Part shown: in pieces, positions 1-6,368 of the stretch
How the letters are laid out: the number at the start of each line of letters is the position of its first letter
Position numbering within the stretch: the first letter of the stretch is position 1
Assembly: GCA_037445555.1 (NCBI GenBank)
Contig: JBBIKG010000037.1
Coordinates: 1-7,425 of the forward strand
Length of the DNA stretch: 7,425 nucleotides
DNA from: JAAYJT01 sp037445555
GTDB taxonomy: Bacteria; Bacteroidota; Bacteroidia; Bacteroidales; JAAYJT01
Reading direction: 5' to 3'
Translations under genes and position numbers: made by a program
Notes under the pieces: model-generated
What the model was told of the DNA's origin: nothing
The model's input: the letters and a program-made list of their open reading frames with translations, nothing else
The model's database searches: none

Positions 1-280
1 GGGGGTGGTGATGTGGTGGGTTTTCTGAAAATAATTTATCAACAATACGGCGCAACCGAGCGCAGGTCGAACCTGATACGGTGGTGAAAAATAATTGAAT
101 TGGATGGGATGTAATTCGCCTAAATGCGTTATATTTGTGGTAGGCAAGAACGTTCATTGGCAAAAAGATGCAGTGAAAATGGTGGTGGAGAAAGTGGTGG
201 AGGTGGTTTTCTACAGAAGCATATATGCCTTAATATTAAGTGATTGGGTGTCTGTTAAGAATCCCAGCGGAATCACCAAA
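1..280. other. Non-coding or gene-remnant region with G-rich imperfect repeat
   Basis: No complete gene is supported here. Reading from base 1 there is an open stretch of 28 codons (begins GGGDVVGFLK, ends at TGA 85-87) that could be the C-terminal tail of a gene entering from the left, but it has no family I recognise. A short ORF from ATG 124 to TGA 241-243 encodes a glycine-rich tail (GGGESGGGGF). The two Gly-rich stretches come from an imperfect direct repeat of GGTGG units ending in TTTTCT (about 1-26 and 180-212). A + strand terminator at 281-304 implies that some transcript reads through this region from the left. Whether it is an mRNA 3' end or a small RNA cannot be decided. Confidence 0.3.
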
Positions 281-304
281 GCCAGCCGAAAGGCTGGTTT
301 TTTT
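281..304 (+). terminator. Rho-independent terminator
   Basis: A perfect 6-bp GC-rich stem (CCAGCC at 282-287, GGCTGG at 292-297) with a stable GAAA tetraloop is followed at once by seven T residues (298-304). This is a textbook intrinsic terminator for + strand transcription. It separates whatever lies to the left from the leader of the symporter gene. No T tract exists on the other side, so it should work in one direction only. Confidence 0.85.
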
Positions 305-382
305 ATGCATAAACATCAACACAAAAGACCACAAAACAGCATTTTATGTGCTAAAAGCGCTTACCAGGGGCTTACTTCCGGG

Positions 383-398
383 AGTGATTTTTATCACC
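383..398. promoter_or_regulatory. CRP/FNR-type binding-site-like dyad
   Basis: The half sites GTGA (384-387) and TCAC (394-397) are separated by six bases, which is the core of the CRP consensus TGTGA-N6-TCACA; here the outer bases are A and C. The dyad lies about 205 bases before the symporter ATG. As RNA the same bases could form a 5-bp hairpin with a TTTT loop. A CRP-family activator would fit a sugar-uptake gene, but this is inference from one motif, and short dyads also occur by chance. Confidence 0.25.
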
Positions 399-455
399 CT
401 AGTATCAGCTGTGGATCATCATCATGGACATCTTGTAACACACGATTCCATAAAT

Positions 456-485
456 TGAATCAAGTGAAGGCTTCCTTTTGATTCA
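456..485 (+). repeat. Inverted repeat / stem-loop in symporter leader
   Basis: TGAATCAA (456-463) is a perfect inverted copy of TTGATTCA (478-485). Inside it, AAGG (467-470) pairs with CCTT (474-477) around a CTT loop, leaving GTG (464-466) as a bulge. No T run follows, so it is not an intrinsic terminator. It could be an operator for a dimeric regulator or a structured part of the symporter mRNA leader, 118 bases before its ATG. Confidence 0.4.
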
Positions 486-603
486 CTTACTGTTCTTGCA
501 GGTCGAAAATTATCCCCCGGCATATTGCAGAGCGCAGCAGAAGTTTTTTATACCTTTATCTGCCTTTGGTTATCGTATTACAGCTCACACCAATCCTACT
601 GCC

Positions 604-2235
604 ATGCATAGCATCGATTACCTCGTTTTTGCCATCTACGGTATCCTGATACTGTCGGTAGGCCTCTGGGTGTCACGCACCCGTAAAGGCACCCGCAAAA
701 GCGCCGAAGATTATTTCCTGGCCGGTAAAAGCCTGCCGTTCTGGGCTATCGGTGCCTCCCTGATAGCAGCCAACATATCGGCCGAACAGTTTATAGGCAT
801 GTCGGGCTCGGGCTTTGCTATTGGGCTGGCCATCGCCACCTATGAGTGGATGGCCGCACTCACGCTTATCGTAGTGGCCAAGTTTTTCCTACCCGTCTTC
901 ATACGTCAGGGATTATACACCATACCCGAGTTCATCGAACGGCGTTTCAACACCCACCTGAAAACTATTCTTGCCGTCTTCTGGATCGCCCTGTTTATCT
1001 TTGTCAATCTCACCTCAGTCCTCTTTTTGGGCGCCAAGGCCCTCGACACCATCATCGGCAGCGGCAACGGTGAACTGATAATGTATTTTATTATCGGCCT
1101 GGCTTTCTTTGCTGCAGCCTACTCTATCTGGGGCGGACTGTCGGCTGTGGCATGGACGGATGTAATCCAGGTAGTGCTGCTGGTTGCCGGCGGCTTGATC
1201 ACCACCCTGATTGCGCTGGATCATGTCACCCCCGGAGGAGGCATCGTGGCGGGGGCTGAGCATATCTTCAGCACAGCTTCCGATAAGTTTCATATGATAC
1301 TGAAGCGCAGCGACCCTGAATTCATGAATCTGCCAGGCATCGGGGTGCTGATTGGAGGCATGTGGGTGGCGAACCTATACTACTGGGGCTTTAATCAGTA
1401 CATCATACAGCGCGCCCTGGCAGCTAAGTCGCTGCGCGAGGCCCAGAAAGGACTGGCGTTTGCCGCCTTTCTCAAGTTGTTATTCCCGGTGTTCGTGGTT
1501 ATCCCGGGCATCATTGCCTATGTGATGTATATGCAGCCTGCAGGTACCACGATCATCGAAGGCGTTTCGGACGATTTTGCAAGGCCAGGAGGCGGTATCA
1601 ACTACGACATTGCTTATCCTTGGCTCATAAAATCCTTCATCCCGGCAGGCATTAAAGGACTGGTGGTGGCGGCGCTGACGGCAGCCATCGTTTCGTCACT
1701 GGCATCGATGCTCAACTCCACAGCGACTATCTTCACGATGGATATCTACAAGCCCTATTTCTCGAAAAAGAAAGATGGCAGTGACCTGGTACCTGTGGGG
1801 CGGATGGCCGTGGTGGCTGCACTGGTGGTAGCTGTGCTGCTGGCTCCTGCCCTGCGTACCATGCCCCAGATGTTTCAGTACATTCAGGAATATACCGGTG
1901 TGGTGAGTCCGGGCATACTGGCTGTATTTGTCATGGGTCTGTTCTGGAAAAAAACCAACAGCAAGGGAGCTATCGTGGGAGTCATCTCATCCATACCCGT
2001 AGCTCTGGCGCTGAAACTGCTTCCTGTCGAGATGCCTTTTCTCGACCAGATGATGTACACCTGCCTGATCTCAATGGCGGTGATCGTGATGGTGAGCCTG
2101 GTGACTGCAGTACATGACGAAGATCCCAAAGCCATTCCTCTGACGCGTGAGACCTTCGTAACGAACAGGAGTTTCAACATAGCGGCCTACACCGTCCTGG
2201 TGGTTCTTGTGGTGCTGTATACGATCTTCTGGTAA
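604..2235 (+). CDS. sglT: Sodium/galactose (glucose) symporter, SSS family, vSGLT-like
   Basis: Inner-membrane solute:sodium symporter of 543 residues that imports galactose and/or glucose with Na+. From memory the sequence is close to Vibrio parahaemolyticus SglT over its whole length, also 543 residues. Shared stretches include AEDYFLAGKSLP (35-46), NISAEQFIGMSGSG (57-70), NLYYWGFNQYIIQR (257-270), IVSSLASMLNSTATIFTMDIY (within 362-382) and QEYTGVVSPGILAVF (428-442). Residues matching the vSGLT sugar site are present: Gln62, Glu81, Asn135, Asn257, the gating Tyr260 and Lys291. So is the Na+ site: Ala55, Ile58, Ala361, Ser364, Ser365. The chain is hydrophobic throughout and ends in a helix finishing YTIFW, as in vSGLT. 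ATG 604 is chosen because homology begins there; the frame stays open back to 478 but those 42 residues look unrelated. No Shine-Dalgarno is visible. A galactokinase relic begins 47 bases downstream. Confidence 0.93.
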   Translation: MHSIDYLVFAIYGILILSVGLWVSRTRKGTRKSAEDYFLAGKSLPFWAIGASLIAANISAEQFIGMSGSGFAIGLAIATYEWMAALTLIVVAKFFLPVFIRQGLYTIPEFIERRFNTHLKTILAVFWIALFIFVNLTSVLFLGAKALDTIIGSGNGELIMYFIIGLAFFAAAYSIWGGLSAVAWTDVIQVVLLVAGGLITTLIALDHVTPGGGIVAGAEHIFSTASDKFHMILKRSDPEFMNLPGIGVLIGGMWVANLYYWGFNQYIIQRALAAKSLREAQKGLAFAAFLKLLFPVFVVIPGIIAYVMYMQPAGTTIIEGVSDDFARPGGGINYDIAYPWLIKSFIPAGIKGLVVAALTAAIVSSLASMLNSTATIFTMDIYKPYFSKKKDGSDLVPVGRMAVVAALVVAVLLAPALRTMPQMFQYIQEYTGVVSPGILAVFVMGLFWKKTNSKGAIVGVISSIPVALALKLLPVEMPFLDQMMYTCLISMAVIVMVSLVTAVHDEDPKAIPLTRETFVTNRSFNIAAYTVLVVLVVLYTIFW

Positions 2236-2282
2236 AAGACGTCGATCCGGCCACCCGTTTCCTGACAGTTTCCCATGTAATC

Positions 2283-2672
2283 ATGCATGCTGGCTTTTCG
2301 ACCGACATCCGCGCTAAAACCCTGGAGGTGAATGAAGCATTTATCCGCACCTTCGGTAAGAGATCCCGGCTTTTGCAGCGCCCGGACGAATCAATCTCAT
2401 AGGCGAATGTACTGTTTACAACGAGGGGTGTAGCTCCTTCTGTGAAGTGAGTTGCCCAGAGTTGCTGGTTGGGGCGACCATGCAGACATGGAGTGCTGGG
2501 CTAGCGCATGATGGGAGGCGGATTCGGGGGTTGCACACTAACGCTGCTGAATAACAAAGCCATGGAGCAGGAAACCGCTTCCTGCTCGGAGGTATTTGAA
2601 GAAAAATTCGGGTATCGCCCGCAATTTTACAGGGTATCGCTTGTGCGTGCCGCCAGCGAATCAGTCATATAA
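2283..2672 (+). pseudogene. galK: Galactokinase relic (N- and C-terminal pieces, centre deleted)
   Basis: GalK would phosphorylate galactose to galactose-1-P in the Leloir pathway. Three pieces are recognisable. From ATG 2283 comes an N-terminal helix (EVNEAFIRTFGK, 2325-2360). In a shifted frame, 2378-2428 encodes APGRINLIGECTVYNEG, the GHMP/galactokinase signature normally reading GEHTDYN, so the sugar-contacting His and Asp are Cys and Val here. Next, 2444-2464 encodes EVSCPEL, a segment that normally lies just before the C-terminal motif. A second frame change returns to the first frame, where 2490-2501 gives GVLG, then an in-frame TAG (2502-2504), then RMMGGGFGGCT (2505-2537) and a normal GalK tail (EVFEEKFGYRPQFYRV) to TAA at 2670-2672. 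About 270 of roughly 385 residues are missing between YNEG and EVSCPEL, including the Gly/Ser-rich ATP motif and the catalytic Asp. The gene cannot make active enzyme. Its place behind a galactose symporter supports both assignments. Confidence 0.88.
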
Positions 2673-2793
2673 AAAAGTAAATCAAACCCTCTTGTTTATT
2701 AACAATCATTTAACAGCCTCCTTACTTCTGATGCCTTTATTTTGCGGGGAAATTCCCGAAAATAATTTGAGCAATAATTAAAGCGTCAGAATC
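2673..2793. other. AT-rich intergenic region upstream of the exported protein
   Basis: There are 121 bases between the end of the galK relic and the next ATG. No canonical terminator follows galK. I see no full TAnnTTTG promoter box; the nearest is a TATTTTG lacking one base (2738-2744), inside the dyad at 2737-2765. The promoter of the downstream gene probably lies here or within the relic. Confidence 0.4.
2737..2765. repeat. Near-perfect 29-base inverted repeat upstream of the exported protein gene
   Basis: TTATTTT (2737-2743) pairs exactly with AAAATAA (2759-2765), and CGGG (2745-2748) with CCCG (2755-2758). Only G2744 is unpaired, and a GAAATT loop lies in the middle. U-rich arms are on the outside 5' in both orientations and no T tract follows, so it does not have terminator form. 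It ends 28 bases before ATG 2794, where it could be an operator or an mRNA hairpin affecting translation or stability. Function is inferred only from position and symmetry. Confidence 0.5.
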
Positions 2794-3855
2794 ATGTTGA
2801 AAAAAAAATTCCCAATTTTAATTGCAGCAGTTGTATGCCTGCTGCTTTCTCCAACTTTGGCAACAGCCCAAAAATCAAAAGGAGGTATGGAAGTAGACTT
2901 TGTCAAAGGTGGATTTGGCGATTCGAAGCTTCGAAGCCATTCAAAAAAGATCTTTATTGATGAGTTCAAGGTAATTTATCAGTTAATGTATGTGGATGAA
3001 GAAAACCAGGAAGGTGGGCGTATGGTTGGTGGCGGCTATCGCGGAGATGTAAAAGTCAGCCTTGCTTTGGGTCTGAAAGGACCTGTTGAAAACGATTTCG
3101 TTCAGGTCACTGATGAGGCATATTCCACCTTTGTTAACAAGCTTAAATCGGCAGGTTTTGAGATAATTACAGCTGATCAGGCAGCTGGAATCGAGGAATA
3201 TTCTGGATGGGAACGTAAGAAAGGCGGGCAGTTTAATGAGGCACAGTTTAAAGGATTTGCCACGCTTTCGCCTTCCGGCTTTGAATATTTTGTTCGAAAG
3301 ACCCAAAAAGGAGGAAAAGAAAAGACAACTTTCATTGATAACGGCAATAAGGTATCAAAACAACTGGGTAATGCCATTGTGATGAGCGTCAACCTGGTTG
3401 TGCCTTTCGCCGAAGAATCCGAATCGCAGGGCAGTAAAGCCCTGGGAAAGCTGGCAGGCGGTTTGGCAAAGGTGGTTGCAACCACGCGTTTACGCTTATC
3501 GAGTGAGCTGTTGTTAGCTCAGGGTTTCAGTTCCGATCACGGGCTAACTTCGATATTGGCTCGCCACTCTGAAAAAGGACTACCCGGATCTTCCTACACA
3601 TTAAAACTCGAAAAAGACTATAATATTGACGGAGTTGTTGAAAAGAAAACATACAAAGTAGTAGAAACTGCCGATCGGGATGTTTGGGGCCAAAATGCAG
3701 GTTTGTTCACCATTTTTAACCCTGACGATCGCTTCTTAAAAAATTTACAGCCAGTGGAGGTCGAAGCAGCAGCCTATCGCAGTGCGGTACTAAGTGCCAC
3801 CACTCAATTCATTGAATCTTCGTTGGATAAGTATATCTCGCTGACAAAGAAATAA
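2794..3855 (+). CDS. Exported protein of unknown function
   Basis: 353 residues; I do not recognise the family. The N-terminus is a clear Sec signal peptide: MLKKK, a hydrophobic core about residues 6-22 (FPILIAAVVCLLLSPTL), then an ATA-Q signal-peptidase I site after residue 25. No lipobox Cys sits at the cleavage point, so a soluble periplasmic or surface protein is more likely than a lipoprotein. The mature part shows no further membrane segment. It starts with a Gly/Lys-rich section, then an apparent alpha/beta region (KKIFIDEFKVIYQLMYV near 51-67, a glycine cluster GGRMVGGGYRGD near 74-85, and a segment STFVNKLKSAGFEIITADQA near 111-130). That last pattern is loosely like the strand-helix-strand of CsgG/TolB-N-type envelope proteins, but this is only a suggestion. 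It looks monocistronic, flanked by a dyad upstream and hairpins downstream, and appears more AT-rich than the genes around it. No Shine-Dalgarno is visible at ATG 2794. Confidence 0.85.
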   Translation: MLKKKFPILIAAVVCLLLSPTLATAQKSKGGMEVDFVKGGFGDSKLRSHSKKIFIDEFKVIYQLMYVDEENQEGGRMVGGGYRGDVKVSLALGLKGPVENDFVQVTDEAYSTFVNKLKSAGFEIITADQAAGIEEYSGWERKKGGQFNEAQFKGFATLSPSGFEYFVRKTQKGGKEKTTFIDNGNKVSKQLGNAIVMSVNLVVPFAEESESQGSKALGKLAGGLAKVVATTRLRLSSELLLAQGFSSDHGLTSILARHSEKGLPGSSYTLKLEKDYNIDGVVEKKTYKVVETADRDVWGQNAGLFTIFNPDDRFLKNLQPVEVEAAAYRSAVLSATTQFIESSLDKYISLTKK

Positions 3856-3901
3856 CCAGCATAACGGCTCTGGGGTAAATTACCGGCTGCATCAACACCC
3901 C

Positions 3902-3967
3902 GTTCATTCTGTGAACCCTTTTCATGAACCCCTTCCCTCTAATTCGGGTTGGGGTTCTTATACTTTT
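3902..3967 (+). terminator. Probable tandem terminator hairpins
   Basis: Two stems follow the exported protein gene. The first is GTTCA (3902-3906) with TGAAC (3912-3916), five-base loop, then CC and TTTT (3919-3922 approximately). The second, stronger one is GAACCCC (3926-3932) with GGGGTTC (3951-3957), enclosing CCC/GGG (3935-3937 with 3946-3948) across a 2x2 mismatch, followed by the T-rich TTATACTTTT (3958-3967). The T tract is interrupted, so termination may be incomplete. It would separate the exported protein gene from the nucleotide-sugar operon. Confidence 0.5.
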
Positions 3968-3968
3968 G
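3961..3968 (+). promoter_or_regulatory. Bacteroidota -7-like box (upstream candidate) for ugd
   Basis: TACTTTTG matches the TAnnTTTG -7 consensus of the Bacteroidota primary sigma factor at every fixed position. It falls on the T-rich tail of the preceding hairpin, so the match may be fortuitous. No TTG or TTTG sits at the usual 19-21 bases upstream; the only nearby TTG (3949-3951) is too close. Confidence 0.25.
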
Positions 3969-4031
3969 CCTAGGGGATCAGTCATTTAATAATCAGAGAA
4001 AGTTATATCCCTCCGTAACCCATTTTATCCG

Positions 4032-4039
4032 TAAGTTTG
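4032..4039 (+). promoter_or_regulatory. Bacteroidota -7-like box (proximal candidate) for ugd
   Basis: TAAGTTTG matches TAnnTTTG exactly. Transcription would begin about 7 bases further on, near 4046, giving an mRNA leader of about 55 bases before the preferred ugd start at 4102. A -33 TTG is not evident upstream. If correct, it excludes translation starts upstream of about 4046. Confidence 0.35.
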
Positions 4040-4101
4040 CAGGTGTTTCACGAAAAATCCTGCAGAATAGACATATAGACTCAATCAATGAAGTAATGGC
4101 A

Positions 4102-5421
4102 ATGAAAATAATAATTATCGGCTCGGGTTATGTAGGTCTGGTTACAGGTGTTTGTTTTGCCGAAGTGGGCATCGATGTGGTTTGTGTGGATATAGACACC
4201 TCAAAAATCGAAAAGCTGCGCAAGGGAATCAGCCCCATCTTTGAACCCGGACTTGACGAAATGATTGAACGAAATCTGGCCAAGGGACGGCTGATTTTTG
4301 ATACCGATCTGGTCTCTCACCTCAACAATGCCGAGGTCATCTTTTCGGCTGTAGGCACTCCGCCCGACGAGGATGGCAGCGCCGACCTCAGGTATGTGCT
4401 TGAAGTTGCCCGGACTGTAGGAAGGAATATGAGCAAACACCTCACCATCGTTACCAAAAGTACGGTTCCCGTGGGGACATGTGCACGGGTGCGTCAGGCT
4501 ATCCAGGACGATCTGGATAAACGGAACATGCCCCTGACCTTCGACGTGGTATCCAATCCGGAGTTTCTGAAAGAAGGTGCCGCCATCGACGATTTCATGC
4601 GCCCCGACCGTATTGTGGTGGGAGTTGAATCGGATTATGCCCGCGAGCTATTGGAAAAACTCTATAAGCCATTCACCCTCAACGGACATCCGATCATCTT
4701 CATGGACCTTCTCTCTGCTGAGATGACAAAATATGCCGCCAACGGAATGCTGGCTACAAAAATCAGCTTCATGAACGATATAGCCAACCTGTGCGAGCGG
4801 GTTGGAGCCGATGTGACTATGGTGCGTAAAGGCATTGGTAGCGATACACGTATCGGACCAAAATTTATCTATGCCGGCACAGGCTATGGCGGATCGTGTT
4901 TCCCGAAAGACGTAAAAGCCCTTATCCGGACTGCGGAAGAAAACGGCCACGACCTGAAGGTGCTCAAAGCTGTTGAAGAGGTCAATGAGAAGCAGAAAGA
5001 GGTGCTTGTCAGGAAAGTTAATACATATTTCGGAAACCGGCTAAATGGCCTGCGTATTGCGTTGTGGGGACTGTCGTTTAAACCCCAGACTGACGATATG
5101 CGGGAGGCTCCGTCGCTGGTCATCATCAGTCACCTGCTCAGCCAGGGTTGCCACATCGCGGCCTACGACCCAGTGGCCATGCACGAGGCAAAACGCCTGC
5201 TTGGAGAAAAAATAACCTATGCTTCTGATGCCTATGCTGCCCTCGAGAATGCGGACGCCTTGCTACTGGTAACGGAATGGACAGAGTTCAGGTTTCCGGA
5301 CCTCGGCCGGATGAAGCAACTTATGCGGCAACGGGTGATCTTCGACGGAAGGAACATTTATGACCCCAGGGAGGTCAGAGAAGCTGGATTTGACTATTTT
5401 GGCATTGGAAGAATAACCTAA
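4102..5421 (+). CDS. ugd: UDP-glucose 6-dehydrogenase
   Basis: Cytosolic enzyme that oxidises UDP-glucose to UDP-glucuronate with two NAD+. The 439 residues match the usual family length. The N-terminal Rossmann domain has GSGYVG (7-12) and the acidic strand end VCVDID (27-32). Then come SAVGTPPDEDG (82-92), TKSTVPVGT (118-126), NPEFLKEG (152-159, with the general-base-region Glu154), SAEMTKYAAN (205-214, with Lys210 and Asn214), and GYGGSCFPKD (261-270) carrying the catalytic Cys266 and Asp270. The C-terminal UDP-binding domain shows WGLSFKPQTDDMREAPS (322-338) and DGRNIYDP (415-422). The frame is open back to a TTG at 3949, but those 51 extra residues have no family counterpart and overlap hairpin and promoter-like sequence. 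ATG 4102 (MKIIIIGSGYVG) fits best, and ATG 4096 would add only two residues. It is the first gene of the operon; uxs follows after 11 bases and uses its product. Confidence 0.96.
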   Translation: MKIIIIGSGYVGLVTGVCFAEVGIDVVCVDIDTSKIEKLRKGISPIFEPGLDEMIERNLAKGRLIFDTDLVSHLNNAEVIFSAVGTPPDEDGSADLRYVLEVARTVGRNMSKHLTIVTKSTVPVGTCARVRQAIQDDLDKRNMPLTFDVVSNPEFLKEGAAIDDFMRPDRIVVGVESDYARELLEKLYKPFTLNGHPIIFMDLLSAEMTKYAANGMLATKISFMNDIANLCERVGADVTMVRKGIGSDTRIGPKFIYAGTGYGGSCFPKDVKALIRTAEENGHDLKVLKAVEEVNEKQKEVLVRKVNTYFGNRLNGLRIALWGLSFKPQTDDMREAPSLVIISHLLSQGCHIAAYDPVAMHEAKRLLGEKITYASDAYAALENADALLLVTEWTEFRFPDLGRMKQLMRQRVIFDGRNIYDPREVREAGFDYFGIGRIT

Positions 5422-5432
5422 AAGGGCATTCC

Positions 5433-6368
5433 ATGAAAAAACGCATCCTTGTCACCGGAGGAGCCGGATTTCTCGGCTCACACCTGTGCGAACGGCTTCT
5501 GAATGAAGGCAACGAAGTAATCTGCCTCGACAATTTTTTCACGGGACAGAAACAAAACGTCGTACACCTGTTATCCAACCCGTTTTTCGAACTCATCAGG
5601 CACGATGTCACGATGCCTTTTTTTATTGAGGTGGATGAGATTTACAACCTCGCCTGTCCCGCATCACCCGTACATTACCAGTATAATCCCATCAAAACGA
5701 TGAAAACCTCGGTTATGGGGGCCATCAATATGCTGGGGCTGGCCAAACGCATCAAAGCCAGGATACTGCAGGCGTCAACCAGCGAGGTATATGGTGATCC
5801 GAAAATACATCCACAGCCTGAAGAATATTGGGGTCATGTGAATCCCATTGGCGACAGGGCCTGCTATGACGAGGGGAAACGGGCAGCCGAAACACTGTTT
5901 GTGAACTACCACAAACAAAATCACGTGCGAATCAAAATCGCCAGAATTTTCAATACCTACGGGCCACGCATGCATCCGGACGACGGACGTGTGGTTTCAA
6001 ACTTCATTGTGCAGGCACTCACCGAGAAGGACATCACCATCTATGGCGATGGCAGGCAGACACGTAGCTTTTGTTATGTCGACGACCTGGTGGATGGCCT
6101 GATCAGGCTGATGAACACCCAGGATGAAGTGACCGGGCCCATCAACCTGGGAAATCCGAGCGAGTTTACCATGCTGCAACTGGCAAAAAAAGTTTTAGAC
6201 CTGACCGGGTCATCCTCAAAAATTGTCTTCAGGCCATTGCCCTCGGATGACCCCTTGCAGCGTCAGCCAGACACTTCGAAAGCAAAAACTTTGCTTGGAT
6301 GGAACCCATCTACACAACTTGACGAAGGCCTGGTAAAGACCATTGCGTACTTCAGAGAAAGAACCTGA
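5433..6368 (+). CDS. uxs: UDP-glucuronate decarboxylase (UDP-xylose synthase)
   Basis: Extended short-chain dehydrogenase/reductase of 311 residues that converts UDP-glucuronate to UDP-xylose by NAD+-dependent oxidation, decarboxylation and reduction. The N-terminal GGAGFLG (9-15) binds NAD, with Asp33 of CLDNFFTG ending the second strand. NLACPASPVHYQYNPIKT (72-89) is the UXS signature that separates it from 4,6-dehydratases and 4-epimerases. Catalytic elements are TSEVYGDP (116-123, with Thr116 and Glu118), YDEGK (145-149, Tyr145 and Lys149) and GDGRQTRSFCYVDD (205-218), whose Arg211 aligns by eye with the ArnA decarboxylase arginine. There is no membrane anchor, so this is the short soluble bacterial form. 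AAAGGG (5421-5426), six bases before ATG 5433, is a plausible ribosome-binding site. Being directly behind ugd, it uses UDP-glucuronate made by its neighbour. Confidence 0.95.
   Translation: MKKRILVTGGAGFLGSHLCERLLNEGNEVICLDNFFTGQKQNVVHLLSNPFFELIRHDVTMPFFIEVDEIYNLACPASPVHYQYNPIKTMKTSVMGAINMLGLAKRIKARILQASTSEVYGDPKIHPQPEEYWGHVNPIGDRACYDEGKRAAETLFVNYHKQNHVRIKIARIFNTYGPRMHPDDGRVVSNFIVQALTEKDITIYGDGRQTRSFCYVDDLVDGLIRLMNTQDEVTGPINLGNPSEFTMLQLAKKVLDLTGSSSKIVFRPLPSDDPLQRQPDTSKAKTLLGWNPSTQLDEGLVKTIAYFRERT

Larger units (their letters stand above)
305..603 (+). other. Leader/intergenic region upstream of the sodium/sugar symporter
   Basis: About 300 bases lie between the terminator and the first confident gene. 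ORFs across it (to 458 and 481) have no recognisable family content and run through the terminator hairpin, so I treat it as non-coding. It contains a GTGA-N6-TCAC dyad (384-397) and a stem-loop (456-485). A weak Bacteroidota -7-like box, TACCTTTA (551-558, 7 of 8 positions), lies about 50 bases before the ATG at 604, without a convincing -33 element. The region probably carries the promoter and regulatory sites of the symporter gene. Confidence 0.5.

Noticed and set aside
1..157. Minus-strand frame open from ATG at 155-157 to the left edge (52 codons)
   Set aside because: No family features, and the opposite strand carries a terminator oriented for + strand transcription. Length is compatible with chance.
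240..278. tRNA-like 3' end (a stretch ending GGAATCACCA) with GTGATT (240-245) pairing AATCAC (271-276)
   Set aside because: There is no T-arm: the bases preceding it cannot form the 5-bp stem with a TTCRANN loop, and no D- or anticodon arm is present upstream. The 6-bp pairing is probably chance.
348..458. Short ORF from GTG 348 with a hydrophobic stretch (LLPGVIFITLVSAVD) followed by a His run
   Set aside because: It could be a 36-residue one-span peptide, but it lacks a ribosome-binding site and an ATG and shows no recognisable family; not enough to call a gene.
95..481. 128-codon ORF on the + strand
   Set aside because: It reads straight through the terminator hairpin and its T tract, has no recognisable family content and has an unnatural composition.
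478..603. In-frame 42-residue N-terminal extension of the symporter
   Set aside because: vSGLT-like homology starts at ATG 604, and the extension would run through part of the stem-loop at 456-485.
2283..2402. Stand-alone 39-codon mini-gene
   Set aside because: It is the frame-shifted N-terminal piece of the galK relic, with the rest of the signature continuing in another frame.
2745..2758. Resemblance of the GC core of the dyad to a kappa-B site
   Set aside because: It is a eukaryotic motif with no meaning in a bacterial genome.
2596..2781. 61-codon ORF between galK and the exported protein
   Set aside because: It overlaps the GalK C-terminal tail in a different frame and then runs through the AT-rich dyad; there is no sign of coding.
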